Positions 53,829 to 62,203 of a stretch of DNA of 64,000 bases are shown one piece after another. Location: assembly GCA_002307135.1 (NCBI GenBank), contig DBTQ01000032.1, positions 11,217 through 75,216 on the forward strand, given 5' to 3'. This DNA is from Bacteroidetes bacterium UBA1312 (GTDB taxonomy: Bacteria; Bacteroidota; Bacteroidia; Chitinophagales; Chitinophagaceae). Below the pieces are notes generated by a model. The model was not told the DNA's origin. It saw only the letters and a program-made list of their open reading frames with translations, and did not search any database. The position numbers and the translations under genes were made by a program. Positions within the stretch are counted from its first letter, which is position 1. Each line of letters starts with the position of its first letter.

Positions 53829-55301
53829 ATGTCATTTTCGTTGTTACGTTCGTTGTTATTCTTATTCGTGCTAAGTCTTGCCGTTGGTTGTGCCAATATC
53901 GTACCTCCGAGTGGTGGAAAAAAAGATGTTAATGCACCCAAATTGCGTGAAATAAGTCCTGCTGATTCACTGCTCAATACCAGAGTCAGTCGTATTGAAA
54001 TGCACTTCGACGAATTTGTTACCGTATCGGATGTTTCTAAAGAATTGCATATTTCTCCCGCATTGACAATTGCGCCAACTATGACTGGAGTTAATAAAAA
54101 AGTAGTCATTAAAATTGCAGACTCATTGCTGCAAGAAAATACGACTTATAGAATCAGTTTCGGAAATGCTATAAAAGATCTTCATGAAGGTAATGTTTAT
54201 ATAAGCCACCCTTACACATTTAGTACTGGTACATGGTTTGATTCGTTACAACTTAAGGGGGTGATTTATGATGCCCAATCGGGCTTGCTGGATAGTAGTG
54301 CAGTTACACGTGTTTTGCTTTATGATGCCTCATTGTCGGATGACATTGTTGTCAAGCAAAAACCTGCTTATGTAACGACATCGGACAGATCGGGTCATTT
54401 TCTTTTTCAGGGTTTACCCAATAGAGCCTTTAAAATATTTGCTCTAAAGGAAAAAAATGATAATCTTCAATTTGATGGAGATGATGAGTTCATTGCCTAC
54501 TATGATTTTCCGGTGCGCCCTTCAATTGATACTGCTATTCGATTGGATATTTTTAAAGAATTGGCTGACTCGGGCAATATAAAGAAAGTAGATTCTTCTG
54601 CTCAGGCAGGAATGGCGAACCGCCGTGCAAAATTTGGTGAGCCTGCTAATAATACACCGCAACTGGATAATAAATATTTTAACTATCAGGCTCAAATAGA
54701 TACCAGTGACCGCAAAAGAAGAAGTGTAGGTATTGTCAACCCTCTAACTGTATTTTTTTCTAGGAAAGTAAAGGAACTTAATGCGCAAAGAATATCCCTC
54801 CATGCGGACAGTGCTGATATAGAAATAGAAAGCAAGTTTAATGCAAGCCTTGATACATCGATGAAAAAGATGTCTATACAGGTCAGTTGGAAAGAGAATA
54901 CAAGCTACACTTTACGTTTACTTAAAGGTTTTGCTAAAGATAGTGCCGGTGCAGACGCATTACCCTCTAAATATATTTTCCGAACGAAGCAAGATGAGGA
55001 TTATGGCAAAATGGAAATTCATTTGCCTGTACGATATGTGGGTAAGCAATATCTATTGAATGTAATACATGGCGATGGCGACAGCGTTTATTTATTGCCG
55101 ATATCAGATACTATAGTTCTCTTGAAACATTTAGACGCAGGACTTTATAAAATCAATATCATACATGATATTAACCAAGATGGTAAGTGGAATACGGGTG
55201 ATTTAAAAAAGCACAAACATCCGGAAACTGTTATTCCTTACAGCACAACTATAATGATGAAAGCTGGTTGGGAGCACCAAATCGATTTTGATAAAAAATA
55301 A
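53829..55301 (+). CDS. Lipoprotein with bacterial Ig-like (Big_5) domain
   Basis: 490 residues. Lipoprotein signal MSFSLLRSLLFLFVLSLAVGC with lipobox Cys 21, then PPSGGKKDVNAPKLREISPADSLLNT, the standard start of this conserved Bacteroidota family. A Big_5 domain occupies about 35-130 (MHFDEFVTVSDVSKELHISP, SFGNAIKDLHEGN). A carboxypeptidase-like beta region follows (about 140-230, ending with YYDFPVRP), and a C-terminal part with DINQDGKWNTGDL, which resembles a calcium-binding loop. It is probably an outer-membrane lipoprotein of unknown function. Confidence 0.88.
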   Translation: MSFSLLRSLLFLFVLSLAVGCANIVPPSGGKKDVNAPKLREISPADSLLNTRVSRIEMHFDEFVTVSDVSKELHISPALTIAPTMTGVNKKVVIKIADSLLQENTTYRISFGNAIKDLHEGNVYISHPYTFSTGTWFDSLQLKGVIYDAQSGLLDSSAVTRVLLYDASLSDDIVVKQKPAYVTTSDRSGHFLFQGLPNRAFKIFALKEKNDNLQFDGDDEFIAYYDFPVRPSIDTAIRLDIFKELADSGNIKKVDSSAQAGMANRRAKFGEPANNTPQLDNKYFNYQAQIDTSDRKRRSVGIVNPLTVFFSRKVKELNAQRISLHADSADIEIESKFNASLDTSMKKMSIQVSWKENTSYTLRLLKGFAKDSAGADALPSKYIFRTKQDEDYGKMEIHLPVRYVGKQYLLNVIHGDGDSVYLLPISDTIVLLKHLDAGLYKINIIHDINQDGKWNTGDLKKHKHPETVIPYSTTIMMKAGWEHQIDFDKK

Positions 55302-55321
55302 ATCAGGTGCTGTGTCTTTAA

Positions 55322-56320
55322 TTATTTCCCTAGCCAAGCCATTGCATTTTCGTATAGTAATTTGTTTTTTAACTCCTTCGCATAAGACATCTCCTCAATG
55401 AGCTTCCCGGGATGGTGTTCGCCCAAAGGGAAGGGGTAGTCGCTACCCATACATACCTTGTCTTGACCGATTACATCTATTACAAAATCCAGCGCTTTAG
55501 GATCATGAACCAAGGCATCTATCCAAAATTTGCCTAAGTATTCACGAGGATTTATTGGATTGTCTATGGCGCAAAGGTCGGGACGCACATTAAAACCGTG
55601 CTCTATTCTGCCAATGGTGAATGGGAAACTACCGCCACCATGAGCAAATGCCACACGCAATTTCGGATAACGGGTCAATACACCACCAAATATCATAGAA
55701 GCTATTGCACGCGCAGTTTCTGCCGGCATACCTACCAGCCAGGGGAGCCAGTATTTGGTCATGTCATTTTCCCCCATCATTTCCCAAGGGTGCACAAAAA
55801 TGCAACAACCTAACTCTTCTGCTGCTTGCCAAAAAGGATCGAAATAAGTATCACTTAAATTTTTGCCATTGATGTTGGAACCAATTTCCAGGCCTGGCAT
55901 TTTTAATACTTTTACACAACGTTCCATTTCTTTTATCGACAAATCAATGTCCTGCAAGGGAACTGTACCTATACCAATAAAGCGATCTGGATGTAATGAA
56001 CAAGACTGTGCAATATGGTCGTTAAAAAATGCGGCAGTTTCTATACCATGTTCCGGCTTAGCCCAATAATTAAATAATACTGGTATTGTGGACAGCACCT
56101 GAACACCGACTTCAGTCATATCCATTTCTTTCATGCGCACATGCGGGTCCCAACAATTTTGTTCTACTTCCCGAAATACTTTATCCCCTTTTATCATCCT
56201 TGCACAGCAAGGTTTGTGGTGCTCTAGATGTATGAATTCGCCGTACCCAAATTTTTGAAAATAATTGGGTATATGCTCTGGCATAATATGGGTGTGAATA
56301 TCAATTTTCGGGTAAGTCAT
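55322..56320 (-). CDS. Amidohydrolase, ACMSD family (2-amino-3-carboxymuconate-6-semialdehyde decarboxylase)
   Basis: About 332 residues from the ATG at 56320 (MTYPKIDIHTH). TIM-barrel metal site: His 9 and His 11 in DIHTHIMPEH, His in IFVHPWEMMGE (about 170), His in AFAHGGGSFPF (about 220), and Asp in MGSDYPFPLGEHHPG (about 285). These, the length, and the NCWDPHVRMKEMD segment (about 55) fit ACMSD, which removes CO2 from the kynurenine-pathway product so that it flows to 2-aminomuconate and not to quinolinate. It complements kynA at 13346. Related decarboxylases for other aromatics remain possible. Confidence 0.88.
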   Translation of the reverse strand: MTYPKIDIHTHIMPEHIPNYFQKFGYGEFIHLEHHKPCCARMIKGDKVFREVEQNCWDPHVRMKEMDMTEVGVQVLSTIPVLFNYWAKPEHGIETAAFFNDHIAQSCSLHPDRFIGIGTVPLQDIDLSIKEMERCVKVLKMPGLEIGSNINGKNLSDTYFDPFWQAAEELGCCIFVHPWEMMGENDMTKYWLPWLVGMPAETARAIASMIFGGVLTRYPKLRVAFAHGGGSFPFTIGRIEHGFNVRPDLCAIDNPINPREYLGKFWIDALVHDPKALDFVIDVIGQDKVCMGSDYPFPLGEHHPGKLIEEMSYAKELKNKLLYENAMAWLGK

Positions 56321-56415
56321 AAAATGAAATGCAATGAAGCGCAAATGTCATCATTTTTTTGAACATACTATTATATCAGATTTATTCGTTAATAGATTTT
56401 GCTGAGGTAGTTTTT

Positions 56416-57117
56416 ATGGGTAAAAAATTGTGTTTGATATTGATTGTACTGCATTTTTACTGTATCAGTAATGCTCAGAATAATCGTTTTATAAGCTTTG
56501 GGATAGATGCGAATATCGGTACGAGTGCGCAATTATTCTCTATCAATTCGTTGCATTACAGTTTTACTGCGGCTAAAGAAATTTCTTTTTATACATTTGT
56601 AAAGGGGACAGAAGAACACGCACTTGACTTTCTTGGTAAGCTTGGTTTCAGTATGAATCCAATAAAATATCGCATTGCTCCAGGTTCATCCTTTACAATT
56701 GAACAGCTTAATCTTTCATTAAGTGGTTTTATTTTATTCCCGACAAAATATCCATCTTTCTTTGTGCTGGGAGGGATTTCTGTAGATTATTGTATGGAAC
56801 CTTTATTAGAAAGTAGTACAGGGAGTACCTCTTCTTCTGGGTCGAGCGTCCAAACTCTATATATGGACTTGGATAGTAATTGGAAAGATATACGGGCATA
56901 CCAGCGTCGCTTAATCCCTGCGGTTAACATTGGATTTCATTATTTTCCTTTTTCAGACAGAAGTAGGTTTAGTTTTTATGCAATAGTGAAACAACCTTTG
57001 TTAGCAATGTTTTCAGATGATGTTGTCGTAACCTATGTTGTAAATGGGCAAGCCAAAACAGCCACTATTAACTATTATCCATTGCAATTGAAATTAGGTG
57101 TAATGTGTCGCTTATAG
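56416..57117 (+). CDS. Probable outer-membrane beta-barrel protein
   Basis: About 233 residues from the ATG at 56416 (MGKKLCLILIVLHFYCISNAQ, signal peptide); the frame is open 19 codons upstream without a signal. The mature part is a series of short amphipathic strands with aromatic ends (FISFGIDANIGTSAQLFS, FILFPTKYPSFFVLGGISV, RFSFYAIVKQPLLAMF) and ends with YYPLQLKLGVMCRL. This fits an 8-12-stranded barrel. A Ser/Gly-rich loop is at about 150-160. Function unknown. It is convergent with mutL and divergent from the ACMSD gene. Confidence 0.7.
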   Translation: MGKKLCLILIVLHFYCISNAQNNRFISFGIDANIGTSAQLFSINSLHYSFTAAKEISFYTFVKGTEEHALDFLGKLGFSMNPIKYRIAPGSSFTIEQLNLSLSGFILFPTKYPSFFVLGGISVDYCMEPLLESSTGSTSSSGSSVQTLYMDLDSNWKDIRAYQRRLIPAVNIGFHYFPFSDRSRFSFYAIVKQPLLAMFSDDVVVTYVVNGQAKTATINYYPLQLKLGVMCRL

Positions 57118-57185
57118 AGTTGGTGTGGCTGCTTAAAAATTGAAAGAATCAACATGCCTATTAAAAGTGATTAATGATAAATTGT

Positions 57186-59027
57186 TTAGCCCAATAGCTC
57201 ATCTAATTCTTCTTTGCGCATTACCCCAAAAACTTTTTTTCCTCCGGCGGTATATTCCGGCTGCATACAGGCAAAAAGCTCATCTATCAATGCTTGTTGC
57301 CTTTCCGGCTGTAGCATATTATCGATATATTGGGCAAGCCTTTGTGCTACTTTTACCAGCATTTGTTGTGCGGGTAAGGCAGTAGCATTATTGGATTCGT
57401 GCTTTAATTGTTCGAGCAATTCATTTAAAATATTTTGTTCTTCACCACTGCTCATGCCCGAAGGAATACCTTGTACGACAAAGGTGTTTTTGCCAAAATG
57501 AGTAATGTCAAAACCAATTCGTGACAAATCCGGCAATAGTTCTAATAACAGACCTTCGTCTTGTGGTGCCACTTCGTAAGTGAGTGGAAATAATACCCGT
57601 TGCGAAGGGGTATTGCCATCTTCCCATTGGCTCATAAGCCGCTCATACCAGATGCGTTCCTGTGCTCTGCGAATGTTGATGTACATTAATCCTGATTTTA
57701 CTGTAGTTACCAACATATTGCCCTGTACGAGCAATACATTCTGCTTGCTAACGGATAATGGAGCATGCTCTTGTGTAGAAATTACGGATGGTATGGTGGA
57801 TTGTGTCGTTTGTTGATTTATAGGATGGTCAGGAATGCTAGCCGCTATTTGGTATATATCTTTCCATCGGCTAAGCCCGTCTTTTTTATCTATAAAATGA
57901 GCTTGGTTTTTCCCGCTGAAGCTGTTGGATAAATAACCACTTTGTGCAGATGCAATATCGCGTTGAGATGCCGGCAATTGAACTGATGGCAATTGCTGAA
58001 TGTCTGAACTCAGCGAGAAATCAATGGACGGTGCCATATTATTTCTTGCCAATGAGTGCTTTACTGCGGCATTGAGGTAAGCATACATGAGTTTGTCGTC
58101 ATCAAACTTTACTTCTTGTTTAGTGGGGTGCACATTAACATCTACCCGTGCAGGATCTATTTCCAGAAATAGCACATAGAAAGGGAAATTGTCTTTTTCT
58201 ATCAAACCCTGGTAAGCCTGAACCAGTGCATGGTTGAGGTAATTATTTTTTATAAATCGATTATTCAAAAAGAAATATTGCAGTCCCCGAGTTTTGGTGG
58301 CCGCATCCGGTTTGCCAATAAACCCATGAATATTTAGAAAGTCCGTTTGTTCAGAAACAGGTACCAGTTTTTTTTCATAAGAGCTACCAAATAGACCAAC
58401 AATTCTTGACTTTAAACTGCCTGTGGGTAAGTTGTATTGAGCTACACCGTTGCTGAAATATTTGAAAGTGATAGCGGGGTAGGCCAACGCTATTCTGGTA
58501 AATTCATCGAGAATATTGCGTAGCTCAGTTGTATTGCTTTTTAAAAAATTGCGACGTGCAGGGACATTGAAAAACAGATTTTTCAGCATAATATTAGTGC
58601 CTATAGCAGTAGCATAAGGTTCTTGTGATATTACTTCAGAACCTTCAATGATAATATGTGAACCGACTTCATCATGAGCTTGTCGGGTCTTCAATTCCAT
58701 TTGAGCAACAGCTGCCATAGATGCCAAAGCTTCTCCTCTAAAGCCCATGGTGCGAATGCTGAACAGATCTTCTATTTTTTGAATTTTAGAAGTTGCATGT
58801 CGTTCAAAGCTCATGCGGGCATCTGTTGGTGACATGCCTTTCCCATTATCTATTACCTGTATGAGTTCCTTGCCTGCATCTTTTATTACCAGTTGTATTT
58901 CTGATGCACCGGCATCAATTGCATTTTCCAACAATTCTTTCACTGCCGAAGCCGGTCGCTGGATAACTTCACCTGCTGCTATTTGATTGGCTATTCGATC
59001 GGATAATAAATTGATAATATCTGGCAA
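57186..59027 (-). CDS. mutL: DNA mismatch repair protein MutL
   Basis: About 613 residues. The start is TTG at 59025-59027, which gives the family N-terminus PDIINLLSDRIANQIAAGEV; the 23 codons upstream lack similarity, and a -7 box lies between. GHKL ATPase: ELLENAIDAGA, VIDNGKGM, TSKI, TMGFRGEALASMAAV. The middle transducer has HPTKQEVKF. In the C-terminal dimerisation domain the usual endonuclease motif DQHA-x2-E-x4-E is replaced by NIRRAQERIWYE (residues 451-462), so metal-dependent nicking is doubtful. It stands alone, not near mutS. Confidence 0.96.
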   Translation of the reverse strand: MPDIINLLSDRIANQIAAGEVIQRPASAVKELLENAIDAGASEIQLVIKDAGKELIQVIDNGKGMSPTDARMSFERHATSKIQKIEDLFSIRTMGFRGEALASMAAVAQMELKTRQAHDEVGSHIIIEGSEVISQEPYATAIGTNIMLKNLFFNVPARRNFLKSNTTELRNILDEFTRIALAYPAITFKYFSNGVAQYNLPTGSLKSRIVGLFGSSYEKKLVPVSEQTDFLNIHGFIGKPDAATKTRGLQYFFLNNRFIKNNYLNHALVQAYQGLIEKDNFPFYVLFLEIDPARVDVNVHPTKQEVKFDDDKLMYAYLNAAVKHSLARNNMAPSIDFSLSSDIQQLPSVQLPASQRDIASAQSGYLSNSFSGKNQAHFIDKKDGLSRWKDIYQIAASIPDHPINQQTTQSTIPSVISTQEHAPLSVSKQNVLLVQGNMLVTTVKSGLMYINIRRAQERIWYERLMSQWEDGNTPSQRVLFPLTYEVAPQDEGLLLELLPDLSRIGFDITHFGKNTFVVQGIPSGMSSGEEQNILNELLEQLKHESNNATALPAQQMLVKVAQRLAQYIDNMLQPERQQALIDELFACMQPEYTAGGKKVFGVMRKEELDELLG

Positions 59028-59047
59028 TTTGTACAAATTTTGATTAA

Positions 59048-59055
59048 CAAAGTTA
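59048..59055 (-). promoter_or_regulatory. -7 promoter box TAACTTTG for mutL
   Basis: An exact TAnnTTTG on the minus strand, inside the longer open frame. Start site at about 59042, 14-17 bases before the TTG start codon. Confidence 0.5.
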
Positions 59056-59142
59056 CAGTCATATTGGCTACAAAATGATACAAAAAATATCCGCAATGAA
59101 TTGATATTTCATTGCGGATATTTAAAAAATCGAATAAAAAAT

Positions 59143-59562
59143 TTATTCTACTGGCTGTAAATATTGGGCATAAGAATAACCTTCTTCTCCATCATTAGTA
59201 CGCACCAGCCACCATTGATCATTAGATTTGTTTACCAGTGTAATGATTTCGTCATGGGCGGCTTTACCAACTATCGGTTGATCTGTTCCCGGACCTTTAC
59301 GGATATTGAGGTTGGAGGAGTCCGTAACGACTTTTACTTTTGATCCTTCTACTGCTGTAGCTACATTGACATTAAGCACTAAATCACCAGTCAAATAATT
59401 AGGATCAATTTTATTGTAAATATCCCAAAGTTGGTCTTTAACTGCTCCTGATGGCGCTTCGCCTTCAATATGAAGTACATTTTCTATTTCCTGTACTTGC
59501 AATTGTGCAACACCTGAAGACTGTGCAGTGTCGATTAATTCTTTATATTTTTCTTGTAACAT
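59143..59562 (-). CDS. BON-like plus SH3 domain protein
   Basis: 139 residues. The first half (about 20-68) has the strand-helix-strand pattern of a BON domain (ENVLHIEGEAPSGAVKDQLWDIYNKI and LVLNVNV). The second half (about 75-137) is a bacterial SH3 domain with NLNIRKGPGTDQPIV and WWLVRTNDGEEGYSYAQYL. No signal peptide is present, so it acts in the cytoplasm or leaves by another route. SH3 domains of this kind often bind cell-wall peptide. It is 26 bases downstream of a BON-domain lipoprotein gene and likely co-transcribed. Confidence 0.82.
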   Translation of the reverse strand: MLQEKYKELIDTAQSSGVAQLQVQEIENVLHIEGEAPSGAVKDQLWDIYNKIDPNYLTGDLVLNVNVATAVEGSKVKVVTDSSNLNIRKGPGTDQPIVGKAAHDEIITLVNKSNDQWWLVRTNDGEEGYSYAQYLQPVE

Positions 59563-59588
59563 TGATTGTATATTTTACTGTTGAATTT

Positions 59589-60080
59589 TTATTTTGTTAT
59601 ACTCATTCCTGCGGCATCAACTTTTTTAGGGCTTAATGCATCAAGCGCCATTTTTAATTTTTTCCATTTGTCAGCGCTTAATGTACCTTTTAATGAAATG
59701 ACACCGTCTTTTACGATTGCAGTTACACCTGGAAAATCTTTAGTTGCGTCTGTTACTGATTTGGTAAGTGCCTCATCCGGAGAAATAGTGATAGGTGCTG
59801 CAACTGGTGCAACAACAGGAGGGGTAACTGTAATATTATTTACAACACTTTTTACACCTTTTTCTGCTTTTACGGCGGTTTCGGCAGCCATTTTAGCTGC
59901 ATCGTCCTGTACATTACCACTAAGTGTCAATACGCCTTCCTTTACTTCAGCGCTAACACCAGGGACAGTTTTTAGCATTTCCGTTGCTTTGGTCTGAATG
60001 TCTGCGTCTTTAGGTCCACAAGACATCATCAATGACATGGCCATAATGGGTACAATGGCGAATACTTTTGTAAATTTCAT
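59589..60080 (-). CDS. Lipoprotein with two BON domains
   Basis: 163 residues. Lipobox LMMSCGP at about 18-24. Two BON repeats: the first at about 30-88 (VSAEVKEGVLTLSGNVQDDAAKMAAE, with VKSVVNNITV), the second at about 105-160 (VTAIVKDGVISLKGTLSADKWKKLK). A Pro/Val/Ala linker joins them. BON domains bind phospholipid or stabilise the outer membrane under osmotic or envelope stress (OsmY, DolP-type). It sits in a three-gene minus-strand set with the SH3 protein and a DUF937-like protein. Confidence 0.9.
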   Translation of the reverse strand: MKFTKVFAIVPIMAMSLMMSCGPKDADIQTKATEMLKTVPGVSAEVKEGVLTLSGNVQDDAAKMAAETAVKAEKGVKSVVNNITVTPPVVAPVAAPITISPDEALTKSVTDATKDFPGVTAIVKDGVISLKGTLSADKWKKLKMALDALSPKKVDAAGMSITK

Positions 60081-60131
60081 TTTAGTTTATTTTTTAAGGT
60101 AAAGAAAATTAAGTTGGGATTAAAGTTGTTG

Positions 60132-60587
60132 TTAAGCGCCAAACATTTTGGTGATATCGCCAAGCCCGAATTTACCATCGCCGTCTTTGTCCAAGCCCAT
60201 TTTACCCAATGCGCCGGTTATTGTGTCTAAGTTAAAACCTCCTGCACTACCGGAAGCTCCATTATTTCCACTTGTTAGAGAAGATAGAACTGATGGTATT
60301 AAAGAAGCCGCAATGCTTTGAGCGGCAGCTCCGTTGATGCCAAACTTTTGCATAATGTTTTCTACAAAACCACTTTGCATTTGTTGCACAACAGGATGAT
60401 TAGGGTCGGCAGCAGCAGCAGCAATCTGGTCACCTTGGCCATTGGCTACCATGTTTTTTATTACATTCATAATGGAGCCGCTTGCTTCCTGCAATACGCC
60501 ATTGTTGTGCTCATTGGGAACTGCTGCGTTGTTAATTACAGACTCCTGACCATTTTGTTGGAGCATTTGGATAAGTTGATCGAACAT
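60132..60587 (-). CDS. DUF937-like Ala/Gly/Asn-rich protein
   Basis: 151 residues, no signal peptide. Opening MFDQLIQMLQQNGQESV, then helices with Gln/Asn/Ala (NVIKNMVANGQGDQI, NIMQKFGINGAAAQSIAASLIPSVLSSL, the last typical of DUF937-type proteins), a Gly/Ser spacer, and an EF-hand-like loop DKDGDGKFGLGDI near the end (about 135-147). The exact role is unknown; DUF937/YidB proteins are small, abundant and stress-related. It is the first of three minus-strand genes and is followed 51 bases later by the BON lipoprotein. Confidence 0.75.
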   Translation of the reverse strand: MFDQLIQMLQQNGQESVINNAAVPNEHNNGVLQEASGSIMNVIKNMVANGQGDQIAAAAADPNHPVVQQMQSGFVENIMQKFGINGAAAQSIAASLIPSVLSSLTSGNNGASGSAGGFNLDTITGALGKMGLDKDGDGKFGLGDITKMFGA

Positions 60588-60833
60588 AGTTTGTTTGTTT
60601 TGTTGCGTGAAAAATAGATGAATTGTTGAATTTTTACTTTTTGAACAAGAACTTTTTTACTTCAAGTCTTTACTACCAAATATTGTTCCAAACTTTTTTA
60701 AAAAGAAAAATATTATTTCAAGGATACGTTTCAGGAGATTCAGCTATTGGATGCTTTAAATTCTATGCTAAAGTATAGAAAAATAATTATAGGATTTTCG
60801 TTATTTAAGTTAAATGTGGGTAAAATATTGTTG

Positions 60834-60841
60834 TAGGTTTG
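60834..60841 (+). promoter_or_regulatory. -7 promoter box TAGGTTTG for ytxJ
   Basis: An exact TAnnTTTG, ending four bases before the ATG at 60846. The message is predicted to begin at or beside its start codon (leaderless). Confidence 0.5.
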
Positions 60842-60845
60842 GCGT

Positions 60846-61172
60846 ATGAATTGGATAGCACTAGAGCGTGAAGAGCAGTTGGAACAGATAATTGCAGACA
60901 GCAGGCAACATCCTGTTGTTATTTTTAAACACAGTACGCGTTGCAGTATTAGTACAATGGCAAAGGGAAGGTTAGACCGGTCGGCAGAACCTCAAGGGAT
61001 GTTATTTTATTATCTTGACCTAATAAGGTATCGTTCGTTATCGAATCAGGTGGCTGAAGTATTTCATGTGCATCATGAGTCACCTCAGATCCTACTGATT
61101 AAAGATGGTAACTGTACGTATGAAGAAAGCCACAATGGTATTGATATGGAGGAATTGTTAGCGCAAGTCTAA
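60846..61172 (+). CDS. ytxJ: Bacilliredoxin-like protein YtxJ
   Basis: 108 residues, thioredoxin fold. The redox-active loop is FKHSTRCSIST (about 28-38) with a single Cys, as in the monothiol YtxJ family linked to bacillithiol. PQILLIKDG (about 83-91) is the cis-Pro strand. The protein likely exchanges disulfide with bacillithiol-modified proteins, if the organism makes bacillithiol; the bsh genes are not in this window. Its end overlaps the convergent desaturase gene by 15 bases, so the two messages are antisense at their 3' ends. Confidence 0.88.
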   Translation: MNWIALEREEQLEQIIADSRQHPVVIFKHSTRCSISTMAKGRLDRSAEPQGMLFYYLDLIRYRSLSNQVAEVFHVHHESPQILLIKDGNCTYEESHNGIDMEELLAQV

Positions 61173-61943
61173 TGTGCTAGCCTCTAGCTTTACTTCATTT
61201 TTAATGCTTACAGCTTTGTTTTTATTAATTTGAACTATACCTACTTTGTTGAAGAATCTGATGACATGGTAAACCGGGTCAAATTCATAAGGGCGCATGG
61301 CTAAATTGAGGGCAGCAGGATATTTGTGGTGATTGTGATGATAGGCCTCGCCTAAAAATAAAAAATCAAAGCGCATCAAATTCGTCGATTTATTGCTTTG
61401 TTCAAAATTGCGATAACCATATTTGTGCGCGCACCAGTTGATAATAGCACCTTGTATTGGTCCCATTGCTATCGTAATAGGCAAGAATAAAAAATACCAT
61501 CCGTTAGGAGCCAGTTTCACGTAGATCGAAATATAGATCAATACCCATCCGATTCGGGAAATTTGGCTATTGGCCATTTTGTCAAACCAGGGCCAATCAG
61601 GTACATTTTTGGAAAAGCGCGGATCAATATCCATCGTGTTTTTCAGAATTCCTAAAACAAAATTTCTTGTTCGCCACATCATTTTCATCACCGTATTTTG
61701 ATGATGCGGGGAATGGGGGTCGAGGTCTGTGTCGGTATAGGCGTGGTGCATACGATGAGTAATTGCGTAAGCACGAGGACTAATAAATGCGGAACCTTGA
61801 ATGATGTATGAGAAAACGTAAAAAAAGCGTTCCCAAAATTTAGACATGGTAAAACTGGCATGTGCTGCATAACGGTGGAGGAAAAAGGTTTGGGTAAACA
61901 ATGCCAAATACCAATGGCACACCAAAAAAATTATAATAGCCAT
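61158..61943 (-). CDS. Acyl-CoA (fatty acid) desaturase
   Basis: About 261 residues from the ATG at 61943; an upstream ATG at 61973 adds ten residues. Membrane di-iron enzyme with three His boxes: HRYAAH (about 22-27), HRMHH (about 61-65) and HHNHH (about 202-206), and four hydrophobic segments. The residues between are of the delta-9 desaturase type, which inserts a double bond into saturated acyl chains to keep membranes fluid. It has no acyl-carrier domain or cytochrome b5 part. It converges with ytxJ. Confidence 0.93.
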   Translation of the reverse strand: MAIIIFLVCHWYLALFTQTFFLHRYAAHASFTMSKFWERFFYVFSYIIQGSAFISPRAYAITHRMHHAYTDTDLDPHSPHHQNTVMKMMWRTRNFVLGILKNTMDIDPRFSKNVPDWPWFDKMANSQISRIGWVLIYISIYVKLAPNGWYFLFLPITIAMGPIQGAIINWCAHKYGYRNFEQSNKSTNLMRFDFLFLGEAYHHNHHKYPAALNLAMRPYEFDPVYHVIRFFNKVGIVQINKNKAVSIKNEVKLEASTLDLR

Positions 61944-62191
61944 AAACAAAATTCGATGAATGATAAAAATCAAATCAATCGCAGCTCAGACTACAAGCAT
62001 TAATGTGCTAAATAGATGGAGTAGTAGAAAGGAAAAAGAGATGAATCGTTGCAGTTATATACGACAACTGCCCGAAGATAGTTGAAATAATGGGAAATAA
62101 TCTTTTCCCCTGTTAATTTTATAAAGACTATACCAAATGTGTTTTGGACTTCTGTAAACAACATATTCTATTCTGTTTGGAATATGCGCTG

Positions 62192-62199
62192 TAATTTCG
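62192..62199 (+). promoter_or_regulatory. Degenerate -7 box TAATTTCG for the uvrD-like gene
   Basis: One mismatch from TAnnTTTG, ending five bases before the ATG at 62204. Weak evidence; the message would have almost no leader. Confidence 0.3.
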
Positions 62200-62203
62200 C
62201 AGC

